Part shown: positions 34,813-44,201 of the stretch, piece after piece | Position numbering within the stretch: the first letter of the stretch is position 1 | Layout of the letters: the number at the start of each line of letters is the position of its first letter | Origin: Microglena sp. YARC | Lineage: Eukaryota > Chlorophyta > Chlorophyceae > Chlamydomonadales > Chlamydomonadaceae | Direction: 5' to 3' | Assembly: GCA_022414725.1 (NCBI GenBank) | Contig: CM039464.1 | Location: 49,572,777 to 49,636,776, forward strand | DNA: 64,000 nt | Notes under the pieces: generated by a model | Seen by the model: the letters and a program-made list of their open reading frames with translations, nothing else | Told to the model about the DNA's origin: nothing | Database searches by the model: none | Made by a program: the position numbers and the translations under genes

Positions 34813-35293
34813 TCCCCCATCCACCCTCATGCCGCCCAACCGCAGGTGTCTTGGTCCCATATGAATATTGCCACATCCCTATTAGCTTCTACTCCACCCC
34901 CTACCCTCCATGCCCCTCTCCCCTCTCCCCCATCCACCCTCATGCTACACAACCACAGGTATCTTGGTCTCATATGAATATTGCCGCGTCCATAGGAGCT
35001 CCTCCTCCACCCCGTACCCTCCATGCCCCTTTCCGCCCTCCACCCTCACATCCCCATTCTGCGCAACCGCAGGTGTCATGGTCTCATGTGGAGAAGGTCA
35101 CATCCCCAGAAGAGTCTTCCGATTGACGGACAGTGGTACGTTTGATTTCCGGTGTGCATGCCAAGATGGGGTAATGTGGCCAGAGGACCCGCGTGCCCCC
35201 TACCCTGACTGTCATCCAACGGCATCCTCTTGCCTAGACCTGCAGGCGGGCAGCGCACAGCATACAGCTGCTGAACCTAAGGATGAGTTGTAG
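25114..35293 (+). CDS. Neuferricin/MAPR-like haem-binding membrane protein with KDEL
   Basis: Exons 25114-25341, 26926-27037, 29543-29602, 30806-30897, 33076-33153, 34117-34213 and 35073-35293 join in frame to 295 residues. Residues 1-49 are Pro/Ala-rich; a membrane helix AIIAVCVVLVCGVF lies at 51-64. A cytochrome-b5-like MAPR domain follows: FHPQQLRLFDG (79-89), VGEVFDVSK, and YGKGGPY (113-119), whose two tyrosines match the haem ligand pair of PGRMC proteins. After a charged helix (QRQQEEVERF) come six or more cysteines in FPTC, VSCGEGHIPRRVF and RCACQDG, the arrangement of animal neuferricin (CYB5D2). The protein ends AAEPKDEL then TAG, an ER-retention signal, so a type II membrane protein facing the ER lumen is inferred. 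Exon edges 2, 5, 6 and 7 are duplicated in adjacent introns or the 3' flank. Role probably haem or steroid-P450 related, by family only. Confidence 0.88.
25342..25930 (+). repeat. Donor-side minisatellite in neuferricin-like intron 1
   Basis: The intron's own first bases, GTGGGTGAGGGGTAG then GGTGCATGGGTAGAGGGGTG, are repeated about twelve times with variation and broken by a TGTGTGTG run. Hence the donor-like GTGGGTGAG recurs through the array. Confidence 0.85.
25990..26190. repeat. (CAGA)n and CA-rich microsatellite
   Basis: CAGACAGACAGA for about 60 bases grading into ACACACACA phrases. Confidence 0.9.
26238..26820 (+). repeat. Six decoy copies of neuferricin-like exon 2 start
   Basis: The acceptor plus first ~45 coding bases of exon 2 (TTCTCAGAGGATCTTCCACC..CAGCTGAAGCTGTTTGATGG) recur near 26245, 26355, 26478, 26575, 26668 and 26765 before the true exon at 26926. 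Most copies translate to FHPKQLKLFDG, so they still resemble coding sequence, and each keeps the AG. They stop matching before AYMAIVGEVF. Confidence 0.92.
27075..27620. repeat. 35-bp minisatellite in intron 2
   Basis: About 13 copies of CACACCAATTGTATGTATTA with CATTGCATTACACTT, period 35, beginning within 45 bases of the exon 2 donor, where the single phrase ACACCAATTGTATG first appears. Confidence 0.95.
27640..28300. repeat. Tandem ~140-bp units with CGCTATATATAGCG palindrome
   Basis: Four to five copies of CTCAAGTAATTGTGACTAAT, GGACATTTTGTGTGG and CCCCGCTATATATAGCGATC, the last followed by GCTAGTTTTGACCCC. The element CGCTATATATAGCG-ATCGCTAGTTTTGACCC also occurs singly at 2910-2960 and 34495-34545, where it is followed by ATATGGCCCT and AGCTATAAA blocks. 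It is a dispersed family amplified here in tandem. Confidence 0.85.
28690..29160. repeat. 39-bp minisatellite in intron 2
   Basis: Twelve near-identical copies of AACAAATTGTAAGCATGCTG with CCCACGATTTAACGAGACA. 39 is a multiple of 3, which leaves long open frames on both strands; these are not genes. Repeats are contiguous, without unique spacers. Confidence 0.97.
29226..29530. repeat. C tract and CAC/CA microsatellite before exon 3
   Basis: About 38 C, then alternating (CAC)n and TCACACACA blocks up to the exon 3 acceptor. Confidence 0.95.
29624..29805 (+). repeat. Dispersed repeat, GGCGGAGCCCCC family
   Basis: Same block order as 5745-5965: GGCGGAGCCCCCCCTTCTGG, CAGGGTTGCCCACATGTCCG, GCCTAACACGTCAGCCAAC and TAACTGGCTTCTGTTGCCA. 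It lies in intron 3 just behind the exon 3 donor. Confidence 0.75.
29820..30200. repeat. GGT-rich low complexity and G tract
   Basis: GGTGGTGGTGGTAG phrases (29830-29990) and a ~28-base G run near 30161-30188. No exon. Confidence 0.75.
30225..30770. repeat. 24/39-bp minisatellite in intron 3
   Basis: Roughly 18 copies of ACTTCATGGACCATCTTCTT and GATTGTACTTCTTGATTG in two length classes. The phrase GCACTTCATGGAGCAT directly behind the exon 3 donor (29605-29623) is a plausible founder. Confidence 0.9.
30920..31740. repeat. G-rich minisatellite in intron 4
   Basis: About ten copies of GGGGAGAGGGTCAGGGGAGG with TGGTTGTGTCTGGGGGGAG and GAAGGGGAGTGGGGGGCAGT, starting near the exon 4 donor. Confidence 0.9.
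31741..33075. other. Remainder of intron 4
   Basis: Three diverged ~120-bp copies of AGCACTTGTGATATATATAG..CACCTTCAAGAAA (31800-32070). Four 46-bp copies of ACCAGGGTTATTTTGGGCGG..AGCCCCC (32125-32290), leading into a GGCGGAGCCCCC-family element (to about 32475). One GGCTGCTCGCTGTCTTCGGC copy (32478-32548) and CCCCACCCCAT repeats next to the exon 5 acceptor. Confidence 0.65.
33154..34116 (+). repeat. Intron 5: duplicated exon 5 end and exon 6 start plus ACAAAC array
   Basis: The exon 5 end with donor (GTACCTAGCACGTGTAAGT) recurs, diverged, at about 33262-33290 and 33560-33590. Between them are three 46-bp copies of AGCTGGAGGTTGTGGGTG. The exon 6 start (CAGCAAGAGCAGAAGGCAGC) has an earlier copy at 33769-33815. 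Between that and the true exon lie about 22 units of AACAACACAA (33818-34100), which give poly-NNT and cysteine-rich frames that are not genes. Confidence 0.88.
34214..35072 (+). repeat. Intron 6: duplicated exon 6 end and exon 7 start
   Basis: The exon 6 end CCCCACTTGTGCTACCTCTC and donor flank AACTGCCTTTCCTGTT recur at about 34290-34350. Two decoy copies of the exon 7 start (CGCAGGTGTCTTGGTCCCAT and ACAGGTATCTTGGTCTCAT) lie at 34844 and 34958 ahead of the true one at 35073. Also inside: a GGGCAAGTCCCTTCAGC copy (34350-34402), a CGCTATATATAGCG family copy (34495-34710) and a C tract (34777-34811). Confidence 0.88.
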
Positions 35294-36660
35294 ATGCTTC
35301 TGGTCTTCACCACCACTCGCTGCACCCAGCACCACTTCCAGCACGCGCCACCCCAGCAGCACTCCTGGAACTCCGTGCCTTATACCCAAAGGCACCCTCT
35401 TGCCGTTGTCGTCCGTCACCCTCTTGCCTGGACCTGCAGACAGTCAGCGCACAGCATGCAGATGTTAAACCTAATGATGAGCTTAACATGCTTCCGTTCT
35501 TTACCACCACTCCCGGCACCGACCACCACTCCTAGGGTACCCCATGCCTCCTAAACTGAATGTCGTCCAACGGAGTCCTCTTGTATGTACAAGCAGGCGG
35601 GCAGCACACGGAATTCTGCTGCTGAACTTAAGGATGAGTATTAGATGCTTCCGGTCTTTGCCACCACTCCTAGGATCCCCCCTTCCCCCAACCTGAATGT
35701 CATCAGACAGATTCCTCTTGCCTGTACAAGCAGGCGGGCAGCGTACAGCATGCAGCTGCTAAACCTAAGGATGCATATTAGATGCGTCCGGTCTTCACCA
35801 CCACTCCTAGGTTCCCCCGGGGTTTCCCCCCTGCCCCCTTACCTGAAAGTCATCAGACAGAGTCCTCTTGCCTGTTTAAGCAGGCGGGCAGTGTACGGCA
35901 TGCAGCTGCTGAACCTAAGGATGCGTTGCAGGTGCTCACAGTCTTCACTGCTATCCTCTAGCCAGGTCCAGCAGGCAGGGAGAATGCAGTATGCAGGTGG
36001 CGCTGCTGATGTACGGTACTACTGTGCTGATGTACAGCATGCAGCCTGCTGGTGGCGCTGCTGATGTACAGTACTGCTGTGCTGATGCACAGCACGCAGC
36101 CTGCAGGTGGCGCTGCTGGTGTACGGTACTGCTTTGCTGATTTACAGCACGCAGCCTGCAGGTGGCGCTGCTGCTGTACAGTACTGCTATGCTGATGTAC
36201 AGCACGTAGCCTGCAGGTGGCCAGCTGGTGTATAGTACTGCTGTGCTGATGTACAGCACACAGCCTGCAGGTGGCCCTGCTGATGTACGGTACTGCTGTG
36301 CTGATGTACAGCACGCAGCCTGCAGGTGGCGCTGCTGGTGTACGGTACTGCTGTGCTGATGTACAGCATGCAGCCTGCAGATGGCCCTGCTGATGTACGG
36401 TACTGCTGTGCTGATGTACAGCACGTAACCTGCAGGTGGCCAGCTGGTGTACAGTACTGCTGTGCTGATGTACAGCACACAGCCTGCAGGTGGCCCTGCT
36501 GATGTACGGTCTGCTGTGCTGATGTACAGCACACAGCCTGCAGGTGGCCCTGCTGATGTACGGTACTGCTGTGCTGATGTACGGTACTGCTGTGCTGATG
36601 TACAGCACGCAGCCTGCAGGTGGCCCTGCTGGTGTACAGTACTGCTGTGCTTATGTGCCC
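35239..36660 (+). repeat. Decayed copies of the KDEL-encoding exon end
   Basis: GCAGGCGGGCAGCGCACAGC..GCTGCTGAACCTAAGGATGA ends the coding sequence at 35293. Variant copies lie near 35440, 35595, 35730 and 35885, reading CCTAATGATGAGC, CTTAAGGATGAG, CCTAAGGATGCAT and CCTAAGGATGCGT. They pass into about 13 shorter units of TGTACAGCACGCAGCCTGCA with GGTGGCCCTGCTGATGTAC (36000-36650). The ORFs here are repeat artefacts. Confidence 0.85.
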
Positions 36661-36719
36661 CCTCGGGCGGCGCCAGCCGGCGTTGCGCATGACCTGCGGA
36701 TGCCGCATGGAAGCTTCGA

Positions 36720-37035
36720 GATGCAGAAGACCGAGACCCAGATCGAGACCCAGGCCCAGACCCTGACCCGCCCTGACCCAGACCCAGACCCAGACCCAGA
36801 TCGAGACCGAGACCCAGATCAAGACCGAGACTCAGATTGAGACTGAGACCTAGACCCGCCCAGACCCAGACCGATACACAGACCCAGACCGAGACCCAGA
36901 CCGATACACAGATCCAGACCGATACACAGACCCAGACCCAGACCCAGACCCAGACCGAGGCACAGACCGATACACAGACCCAGACCCAGACCGAGGCACA
37001 GACCGAGGCACAGACCCAGACCGGGACACAGACCC
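36720..37035. repeat. GACCCA/GACCGA hexanucleotide array
   Basis: About 45 units of GACCCA, GACCGA and CACAGA mixes. The long QTQTQT-type frames are artefacts. Confidence 0.95.
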
Positions 37036-37054
37036 AAGAAACCACGACCGTGCG

Positions 37055-37086
37055 AGAGGTGACCGCCCGATAGGGCGGTCACCTCT
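37055..37086. other. Perfect 14-bp hairpin with GATA loop
   Basis: AGAGGTGACCGCCC (37055-37068) pairs base for base with GGGCGGTCACCTCT (37073-37086) around the loop GATA. It directly follows the hexanucleotide array. Function unknown. Confidence 0.9.
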
Positions 37087-38483
37087 ATTTACTTGAACTG
37101 AAACTTGAGCTTGGTGACATGGCTCCGGCCAGCAACTTGGCTGCTCGCCGTCTTCGGGAGTAACCTAAGTACCCGTGAAACCGTATTGAACTCGAACTTG
37201 CTTGTATGTATGTCATGGGCACAATAATGGCACCAGGCTCCAGCCAGCAATTTGGCTGCTCGCTGTCTCCGGCAGTACCGTATAAGGAATATTATTCAAC
37301 TGGTTTCGGAAGATTCAGACTATCGTTCTTCAAAGAAACCAAAGCACATCGTGCAATGTGTTCATTCAAACTTTATATAAGTGCATGCAGCAAGCATATG
37401 GCTCTGGTCATGGTAGTGCTGTTCAGAGACAAAATCGACTTTCTCTGATTGGACCCAAATTGACTAGGAATGATGGTTGAGAGAAAATTTCGCAACAATT
37501 TTTCAAAGACATGGATTTTGGACCCACTTTATTTTTTCCATTGATTTTTTCGCCAAAAATGCAAATCCGTGGCTGTCTCTCACAACCGCTTTGCGAAAAT
37601 TCTGAAGGGCCCATAATTATTAAAGTATTGATTGGGAAATTTCAGAAAAAGTGGAGTGTGATATGGCCCAAAATAGGTTACATGCTTTTTGCACCAAACC
37701 GACCCACTTATGAGGCTAATACAATTTGATCCGCCCAATGTTTTCACCCATCGCCTTGGCCACGGAGTCCACGAACCCCATAGAGCCATAGGACAACTCC
37801 TACGCCCATTCGGGCAACTTTGGGAGGACCCAAGGCAATTCACCTCCAATTATAGGGTAAAAACAGAGGGTTCTGGCACCTTCGATAATGACACCTGGTT
37901 TTGATACGGTACCTTAGATGATCTATGGCCGATCCGTCACATCCTGAGTCGACCTATCATTCCTTGGAGCGTTCTGCTCGACCGTTGCCCGGCCCTCCCC
38001 GGGCGCTGGCGCTACGGAAGCTCCGTTTGAAAATTCGATCTGGACAGCAGATTGAGAAATAATTCCCAACTCCTATCGTGAAACCATTTGCGCCTGAGCG
38101 AAACCTGCATGCTACTGCTAGGCTTTGTGCAGGCAGCTACAGAAGAGGATCCCGAGTCATCGTTGGAGGCAGAGAACTAGGGGCGCGCCATCCGAAACGA
38201 GGCTGGGAACGGGGCTTGCGCAAGCACGGATATAGCCTATCGATAGGAGGTCCTGGTGAGTTGGCAATTGTCCACCATACTGCTTGGACTCGATTTAACT
38301 CGCTGATCAAGGTATTGGATCTCTGTCAAGCGCATGGCCTTCTCGCCGTCCTTGGGCAACAATTGATCCAGATCAGCTGCACCGCGGTCAGAAACCTCTC
38401 CTCCCGATTCCGGTTTTCACCCTCTTTTCGTGATTTCGCATGCGGCGAGTGGATCAGAGTGGCTATACCTGGTTAAGTGAGCG
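37087..38483. other. No gene recognised
   Basis: Two copies of the GGCTGCTCGCTGTCTCCGGC family (37095-37165, 37220-37280), then unique sequence of ordinary composition up to the LTR array. Short open frames show no family motifs. Confidence 0.5.
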
Positions 38484-38488
38484 GATAC
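38484..38488. other. Target-site duplication, left
   Basis: GATAC immediately before the TG of LTR 1; the same five bases follow the CA of LTR 3 at 44553-44557. Confidence 0.85.
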
Positions 38489-38840
38489 TGTAACGTGTGA
38501 AACACGTCTAAGCTTGAAACGGAGTATCAGGAGAGAAAGGAGTTGAACCTCTCTATTGTCTGGCCTCAGACACTCAAGCTCGGCTTAAGTACCCTACATT
38601 CTCCCGCGGTTCAGCGAATAAACCCGTTGATGCTTCTGGACATTCGCATATCATAAAGCCGTTGCTGGAGATGCGAATATGCCGAGTCGCGGACGTAGGG
38701 CGCGCGAAGGGCGCGTTGACCGAGGGCGCGGACCAGTTTAACGGTTTGTAACCGTCTAGACAGGTCCCGTCAGCTCCCCTTCCTCGGGGAAGTCGTCGCC
38801 ACCTCGAGGTAGCGCAGGTGACGGATCGTTATCTGTCACA
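38489..38840 (-). repeat. LTR 1 (3' LTR in coding sense)
   Basis: 352 bp, + strand start TGTAACGTGTGAAACACG, end ATCTGTCACA. It differs from LTR 2 by C/T at base 6 and one extra T in CGGTTTGTAACCG. Confidence 0.9.
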
Positions 38841-38959
38841 TTTCCCCCCTCTCTAGCTCGCGACTTCTCCTGGAGCTTTGTCGTAGGACGTACTCGTCAG
38901 GGGGTTCTGTCGAGTCCTCGCGACGAGTGCAGGGGCGGACCGGCGCGTGCGGATCAGGG

Positions 38960-40450
38960 ACGTGTGGGACAGCGAGGTCGGATTCGAGTGCCCACGTATG
39001 GACGTGATCAGAGTGCAGGCACTGTACGAAGTAGCGAAGGAGTCCTGAGTCGATTTGGTGGTCGACCACTACACTGATTACGTAGACGAACCCGTTCGAA
39101 ATTCGAATTGCGTAGAGGGGTCGTCGGTAGCCCAGAAAGATCGGGGTAGGGGCGAATTATCGGGGGATCCATCGGGGACGTATGCCTTGATTATGGACAC
39201 GTGGAACGTAGGGTGGATGCGTCAGCCCTCGGGGAGGTCGATGGTCGTATGGGCGCTGGAAAGGCCTGTGTCGCACAGCCCAAGGCGTGGGTCGCATGGT
39301 AAACCCAAGACACCGCCTGAGGGCTGTCAGAAGGGAGTATCGTGTCGGGAGGTTGGAGAGCGACTCGTGTGAAGCAATCGGGTGCAATAGGTCTCAGTTG
39401 GCAAGGCGGTCGGGATTGCCATCGTTCGGGGTCAGCGTACGTGCGCTGTCGTTCGGAAGGGAGACTTATGAGGGGTGATCAGTCCCTGTTTTGTCCCGGT
39501 TCGTGTTTGGTTCGTGTTCGTTGTGTGTGTACGGCTCGGTGTGTGTGTGTTACGGACCTGGCCAGGTATATTTTTCGTGGATTCAGACCCCTCTGATTTG
39601 GTAAGCCCACGTATAGGGAGCGGTTGTATCGTGCCTTGGCAGCGCTCGTGTGAAGCCTTCACCGATGAGCACAAATGACAGGATCGAACGTCGAGGTTAA
39701 CATCAAGGCGCATCGCTGGCCACCAGTAATAACGGCCGATAGAGTCGAACTTGCGTTCGCACTCCGGGTGCCCGCATCACCGGGTATCATGGACTGCGAA
39801 CAAGGTGCGACTCTTGAGGGCGTTTCCATGTGGGACCACGATCAGCGACTTGGATGCAACAGTTCGATACTGAACGATACGTACCACCCTCGTGAATGAG
39901 CACGCCCCGTGAGCCTTTTTACGTGGATCGGATGGGCAAGGTGCGTGGGTAAGACTTTTCTTTAATGGCGGTGAAGGCGCTTTGACATTCTTGGGCCCAG
40001 ATTTTCGCAAAACCTGATCCCCGCAGTCCGGCGTTCCGTTTACCGAGGGGTTTTAGCGGCGTTGAAATTGGCGATCCAACCCAAGGGTATGTTTGTCAGA
40101 GGGGCAGCGAGCGAGAAGTATCCTTAGTGGAACGGTTATACCTGCGTCGAACAGGTCTGAGTCTGGCAGGCGTGACTGCCTGGACGTGCGTTTCGTTAAC
40201 TCGATTGCCATCCCTCGAGAGCACGTGGCCGAGATACTTCATTTCGGAAGTTCGGGTTCGAAAAATATGCCTGTTTCGTTTAGGAAGAGGCGAGTCTTCC
40301 ACTCGTTGGACCATTCGGTTGTTCCTTCGTGTTCTGCATCGGCTACTGAAGAGGATCTTCCAAGTAGACGATGGTGAATATGCCAATGAAATCTCGGAAT
40401 GACTATCATGAAGGCCGATGGGGCGATGGCGAGTCCGGACGGCAGGACTT
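38960..40450 (-). pseudogene. Chromovirus pol relic, copy 1
   Basis: Minus-strand order: RT motif SGLAIAPSAFM (about 40435-40400), IVYLED (about 40378-40361), RT end KYLGHVLSRDG (about 40240-40205), tether-like AQECQSAFTAIKEK (about 39990-39950), integrase H2C2 zinc region WWPAMRLDV..CHLC (about 39725-39665), and chromodomain (about 39085-38960). Frames change between them and the YLDD catalytic site reads YLED, so no functional polymerase is encoded. Confidence 0.8.
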
Positions 40451-41345
40451 TCGATACTAGTATTCGTGGGGAAAAACAAATAGGCTGACGAACCCTATCG
40501 CACCCAAGTCATGGACTCGTTGTTGAATCTCGAGGAGTCCAGCGTGAGACTCGCAGTGTCCGCGTGAGGACGTCGGGGATGCCGCCAATCACTGAGTGAT
40601 GGGGCAAACAAATGGGGTGTCCCTACGAAGGACCTGAATTCGTATTGGCATGGGGAATTCTGGAAGTTGAACGAAGTCCCAATTGAACAGTTTCAGCTCG
40701 AGCTACGTTCACATTGCTGGTGAATATTCTGGTGGATACGAGCCCCGTCTCAGCCGGAGGTGCGTTCACTAAACGTAAGAAGTTTAGGGTGGAAAGTAGC
40801 CCAAGGGCCTTGCGTTCTGTAATTCCGAAAAGCTCGTTTCGACCCAAGCTGCAGGCTACAAGTTCAGGGTGTGTTGTCGTGAGGCGTTGTCGATTTACGC
40901 CCGTCCTGGGGACCCAGGGGCCCAGGGGGTGGCCCGTGACCAGAGGCGGAAGCATGGGAGGTGACATTCGGGTCGTGAGTGGGAACGGGAAACGGAACAA
41001 GGAACGAGCATTTCGCTGTTGCAACGGAACAAGGGACAAGCAAAGCGCATGGGATCATTGGCTTATTATCATTACCCGTCCAAATGGGGGACTTTCGAGG
41101 GCAGGCATCACAAACGGAAACAAGTATCAATTCTGGATGCTCCAACGTTGGCATTACGACTTCTGAGTTCTTACCGACGGGATAGCAACCTCGAGGTAGG
41201 AGAACCACTGTTTCAGGGAGCGGGGCGGGTGGGTGGGTGCATTGCCTAGCGAGGGTCCGGAAAGTAAGGTCCACGGAAGAGGGTGTTGATCTGCGGATAG
41301 GTGGGTGGGGGCCAGCGTGAAAAAAGATCAGGCTCCGAAACCAAA

Positions 41346-41696
41346 TGTAATGTGTGAAACACGTCTAAGCTTGAAACGGAGTATCAGGAGAGAAAGGAGT
41401 TGAACCTCTCTATTGTCTGGCCTCAGACACTCAAGCTCGGCTTAAGTACCCTACATTCTCCCGCGGTTCAGCGAATAAACCCGTTGATGCTTCTGGACAT
41501 TCGCATATCATAAAGCCGTTGCTGGAGATGCGAATATGCCGAGTCGCGGACGTAGGGCGCGCGAAGGGCGCGTTGACCGAGGGCGCGGACCAGTTTAACG
41601 GTTGTAACCGTCTAGACAGGTCCCGTCAGCTCCCCTTCCTCGGGGAAGTCGTCGCCACCTCGAGGTAGCGCAGGTGACGGATCGTTATCTGTCACA
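41346..41696 (-). repeat. LTR 2 (shared, central)
   Basis: 351 bp, TGTAATGTGTGAAACACG to GTTATCTGTCACA. It serves both internal regions, with the primer-binding-like site on one side and the polypurine tract on the other. Confidence 0.9.
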
Positions 41697-41814
41697 TTTC
41701 CCCCCTCTCTAGCTCGCGACTTCTCCTGGAGCTTTGTCGTAGGACGTACTCGTCAGGGGGTTCTGTCGAGTCCTCGCGACGAGTGCAGGGGCGGACCGGC
41801 GCGTGCGGATCAGG

Positions 41815-43305
41815 GACGTGTGGGACAGCGAGGTCGGATTCGAGTGCCCACGTATGGACGTGATCAGAGTGCAGGCACTGTACGAAGTAGCGAAGGAGTC
41901 CTGAGTCGATTTGGTGGTCGACCACTACACTGATTACGTAGACGAACCCGTTCGAAATTCGAATTGCGTAGAGGGGTCGTCGGTAGCCCAGAAAGATCGG
42001 GTAGGGGCGAATTATCGGGGATCCATCGGGGACGTATGCCTTGATTATGGACACGTGGAACGTAGGGTGGATGCGTCAGCCCTCGGGGAGGTCGATGGTC
42101 GTATGGGCGCTGGAAAGGCCTGTGTCGCACAGCCCAAGGCGTGGGTCGCATGGTAAACCCAAGACACCGCCTGAGGGCTGTCAGAAGGGAGTATCGTGTC
42201 GGGAGGTTGGAGAGCGACTCGTGTGAAGCAATCGGGTGCAATAGGTCTCAGTTGGCAAGGCGGTCGGGATTGCCATCGTTCGGGGTCAGCGTACGTGCGC
42301 TGTCGTTCGGAAGGGAGACTTATGAGGGGTGATCAGTCCCTGTTTTGTCCCGGTTCGTGTTTGGTTCGTGTTCGTTGTGTGTACGGCTCGGTGTGTGTGT
42401 GTTTACGGACCTGGCCAGGTATATTTTTCGTGGATTCAGACCCCTCTGATTTGGTAAGCCCACGTATAGGGAGCGGTTGTATCGTGCCTTGGCAGCGCTC
42501 GTGTGAAGCCTTCACCGATGAGCACAAATGACAGGATCGAACGTCGAGGTTAACATCAAGGCGCATCGCTGGCCACCAGTAATAACGGCCGATAGAGTCG
42601 AACTTGCGTTCGCACTCCGGGTGCCCGCATCACCGGGTATCATGGACTGCGAACAAGGTGCGACTCTTGAGGGCGTTTCCATGTGGGACCACGATCAGCG
42701 ACTTGGATGCAACAGTTCGATACTGAACGATACGTACCACCCTCGTGAATGAGCACGCCCCGTGAGCCTTTTTACGTGGATCGGGATGGGCAAGGTGCGT
42801 GGGTAAGACTTTTCTTTAATGGCGGTGAAGGCGCTTTGACATTCTTGGGCCCAGATTTTCGCAAAACCTGATCCCCGCAGTCCGGCGTTCCTTTTACCGA
42901 GGGGTTTTAGCGGCGTTGAAATTGGCGATCCAACCCAAGGGTATGTTTGTCAGAGGGGCAGCGAGCGAGAAGTATCCTTAGTGGAACGGTTATACCTGCG
43001 TCGAACAGGTCTGAGTCTGGCAGGCGTGACTGCCTGGACGTGCGTTTCGTTAACTCGATTGCCATCCCTCGAGAGCACGTGGCCGAGATACTTCATTTCG
43101 GAAGTTCGGGTTCGAAAAATATGCCTGTTTCGTTTAGGAAGAGGCGAGTCTTCCACTCGTTGGACCATTCGGTTGTTCCTTCGTGTTCTGCATCGGCTAC
43201 TGAAGAGGATCTTCCAAGTAGACGATGGTGAATATGCCAATGAAATCTCGGAATGACTATCATGAAGGCCGATGGGGCGATGGCGAGTCCGGACGGCAGG
43301 ACTTT
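41815..43305 (-). pseudogene. Chromovirus pol relic, copy 2
   Basis: Same order and same frame breaks as copy 1, offset by ~2855 bp. The chromodomain is at 41940-41815 inside the longest open frame of this copy (42054-41692). A few single-base indels separate the copies: GGGGTAGG versus GGGTAGG near 39145/42000, and a GTGT length change near 39535/42390. Confidence 0.8.
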
Positions 43306-44201
43306 CGATACTAGTATTCGTGGGGAAAAACAAATAGGCTGACGAACCCTATCGCACCCAAGTCATGGACTCGTTGTTGAATCTCGAGGAGTCCAGCGTG
43401 AGACTCGCAGTGTCCGCGTGAGGACGTCGGGGATGCCGCCAATCACTGAGTGATGGGGCAAACAAATGGGGTGTCCCTACGAAGGACCTGAATTCGTATT
43501 GGCATGGGGAATTCTGGAAGTTGAACGAAGTCCCAATTGAACAGTTTCAGCTCGAGCTACGTTCACATTGCTGGTGAATATTCTGGTGGACACGAGCCCC
43601 GTCTCAGCCGGAGGTGCGTTCACTAAACGTAAGAAGTTTAGGGTGGAAAGTAGCCCAAGGGCCTTGCGTTCTGTAATTCCGAAAAGCTCGTTTCGACCCA
43701 AGCTGCAGGCTACAAGTTCAGGGTGTGTTGTCGTGAGGCGTTGTCGATTTACGCCCGTCCTGGGGACCCAGGGGCCCAGGGGGTGGCCCGTGACCAGAGG
43801 CGGAAGCATGGGAGGTGACATTCGGGTCGTGAGTGGGAACGGGAAACGGAACAAGGAACGAGCATTTCGCTGTTGCAACGGAACAAGGGACAAGCAAAGC
43901 GCATGGGATCATTGGCTTATTATCATTACCCGTCCAAATGGGGGACTTTCGAGGGCAGGCATCACAAACGGAAACAAGTATCAATTCTGGATGCTCCAAC
44001 GTTGGCATTACGACTTCTGAGTTCTTACCGACGGGATAGCAACCTCGAGGTAGGAGAACCACTGTTTCAGGGAGCGGGGCGGGTGGGTGGGTGCATTGCC
44101 TAGCGAGGGTCCGGAAAGTAAGGTCCACGGAAGAGGGTGTTGATCTGCGGATAGGTGGGTGGGGGGGCCAGCGTGAAAAAAGATCAGGCTCCGAAACCAA
44201 A

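Noticed and set aside
35951..37045. 364-codon minus-strand frame
   Set aside because: It spans the decayed KDEL-exon repeats and the GACCCA array; composition artefact.
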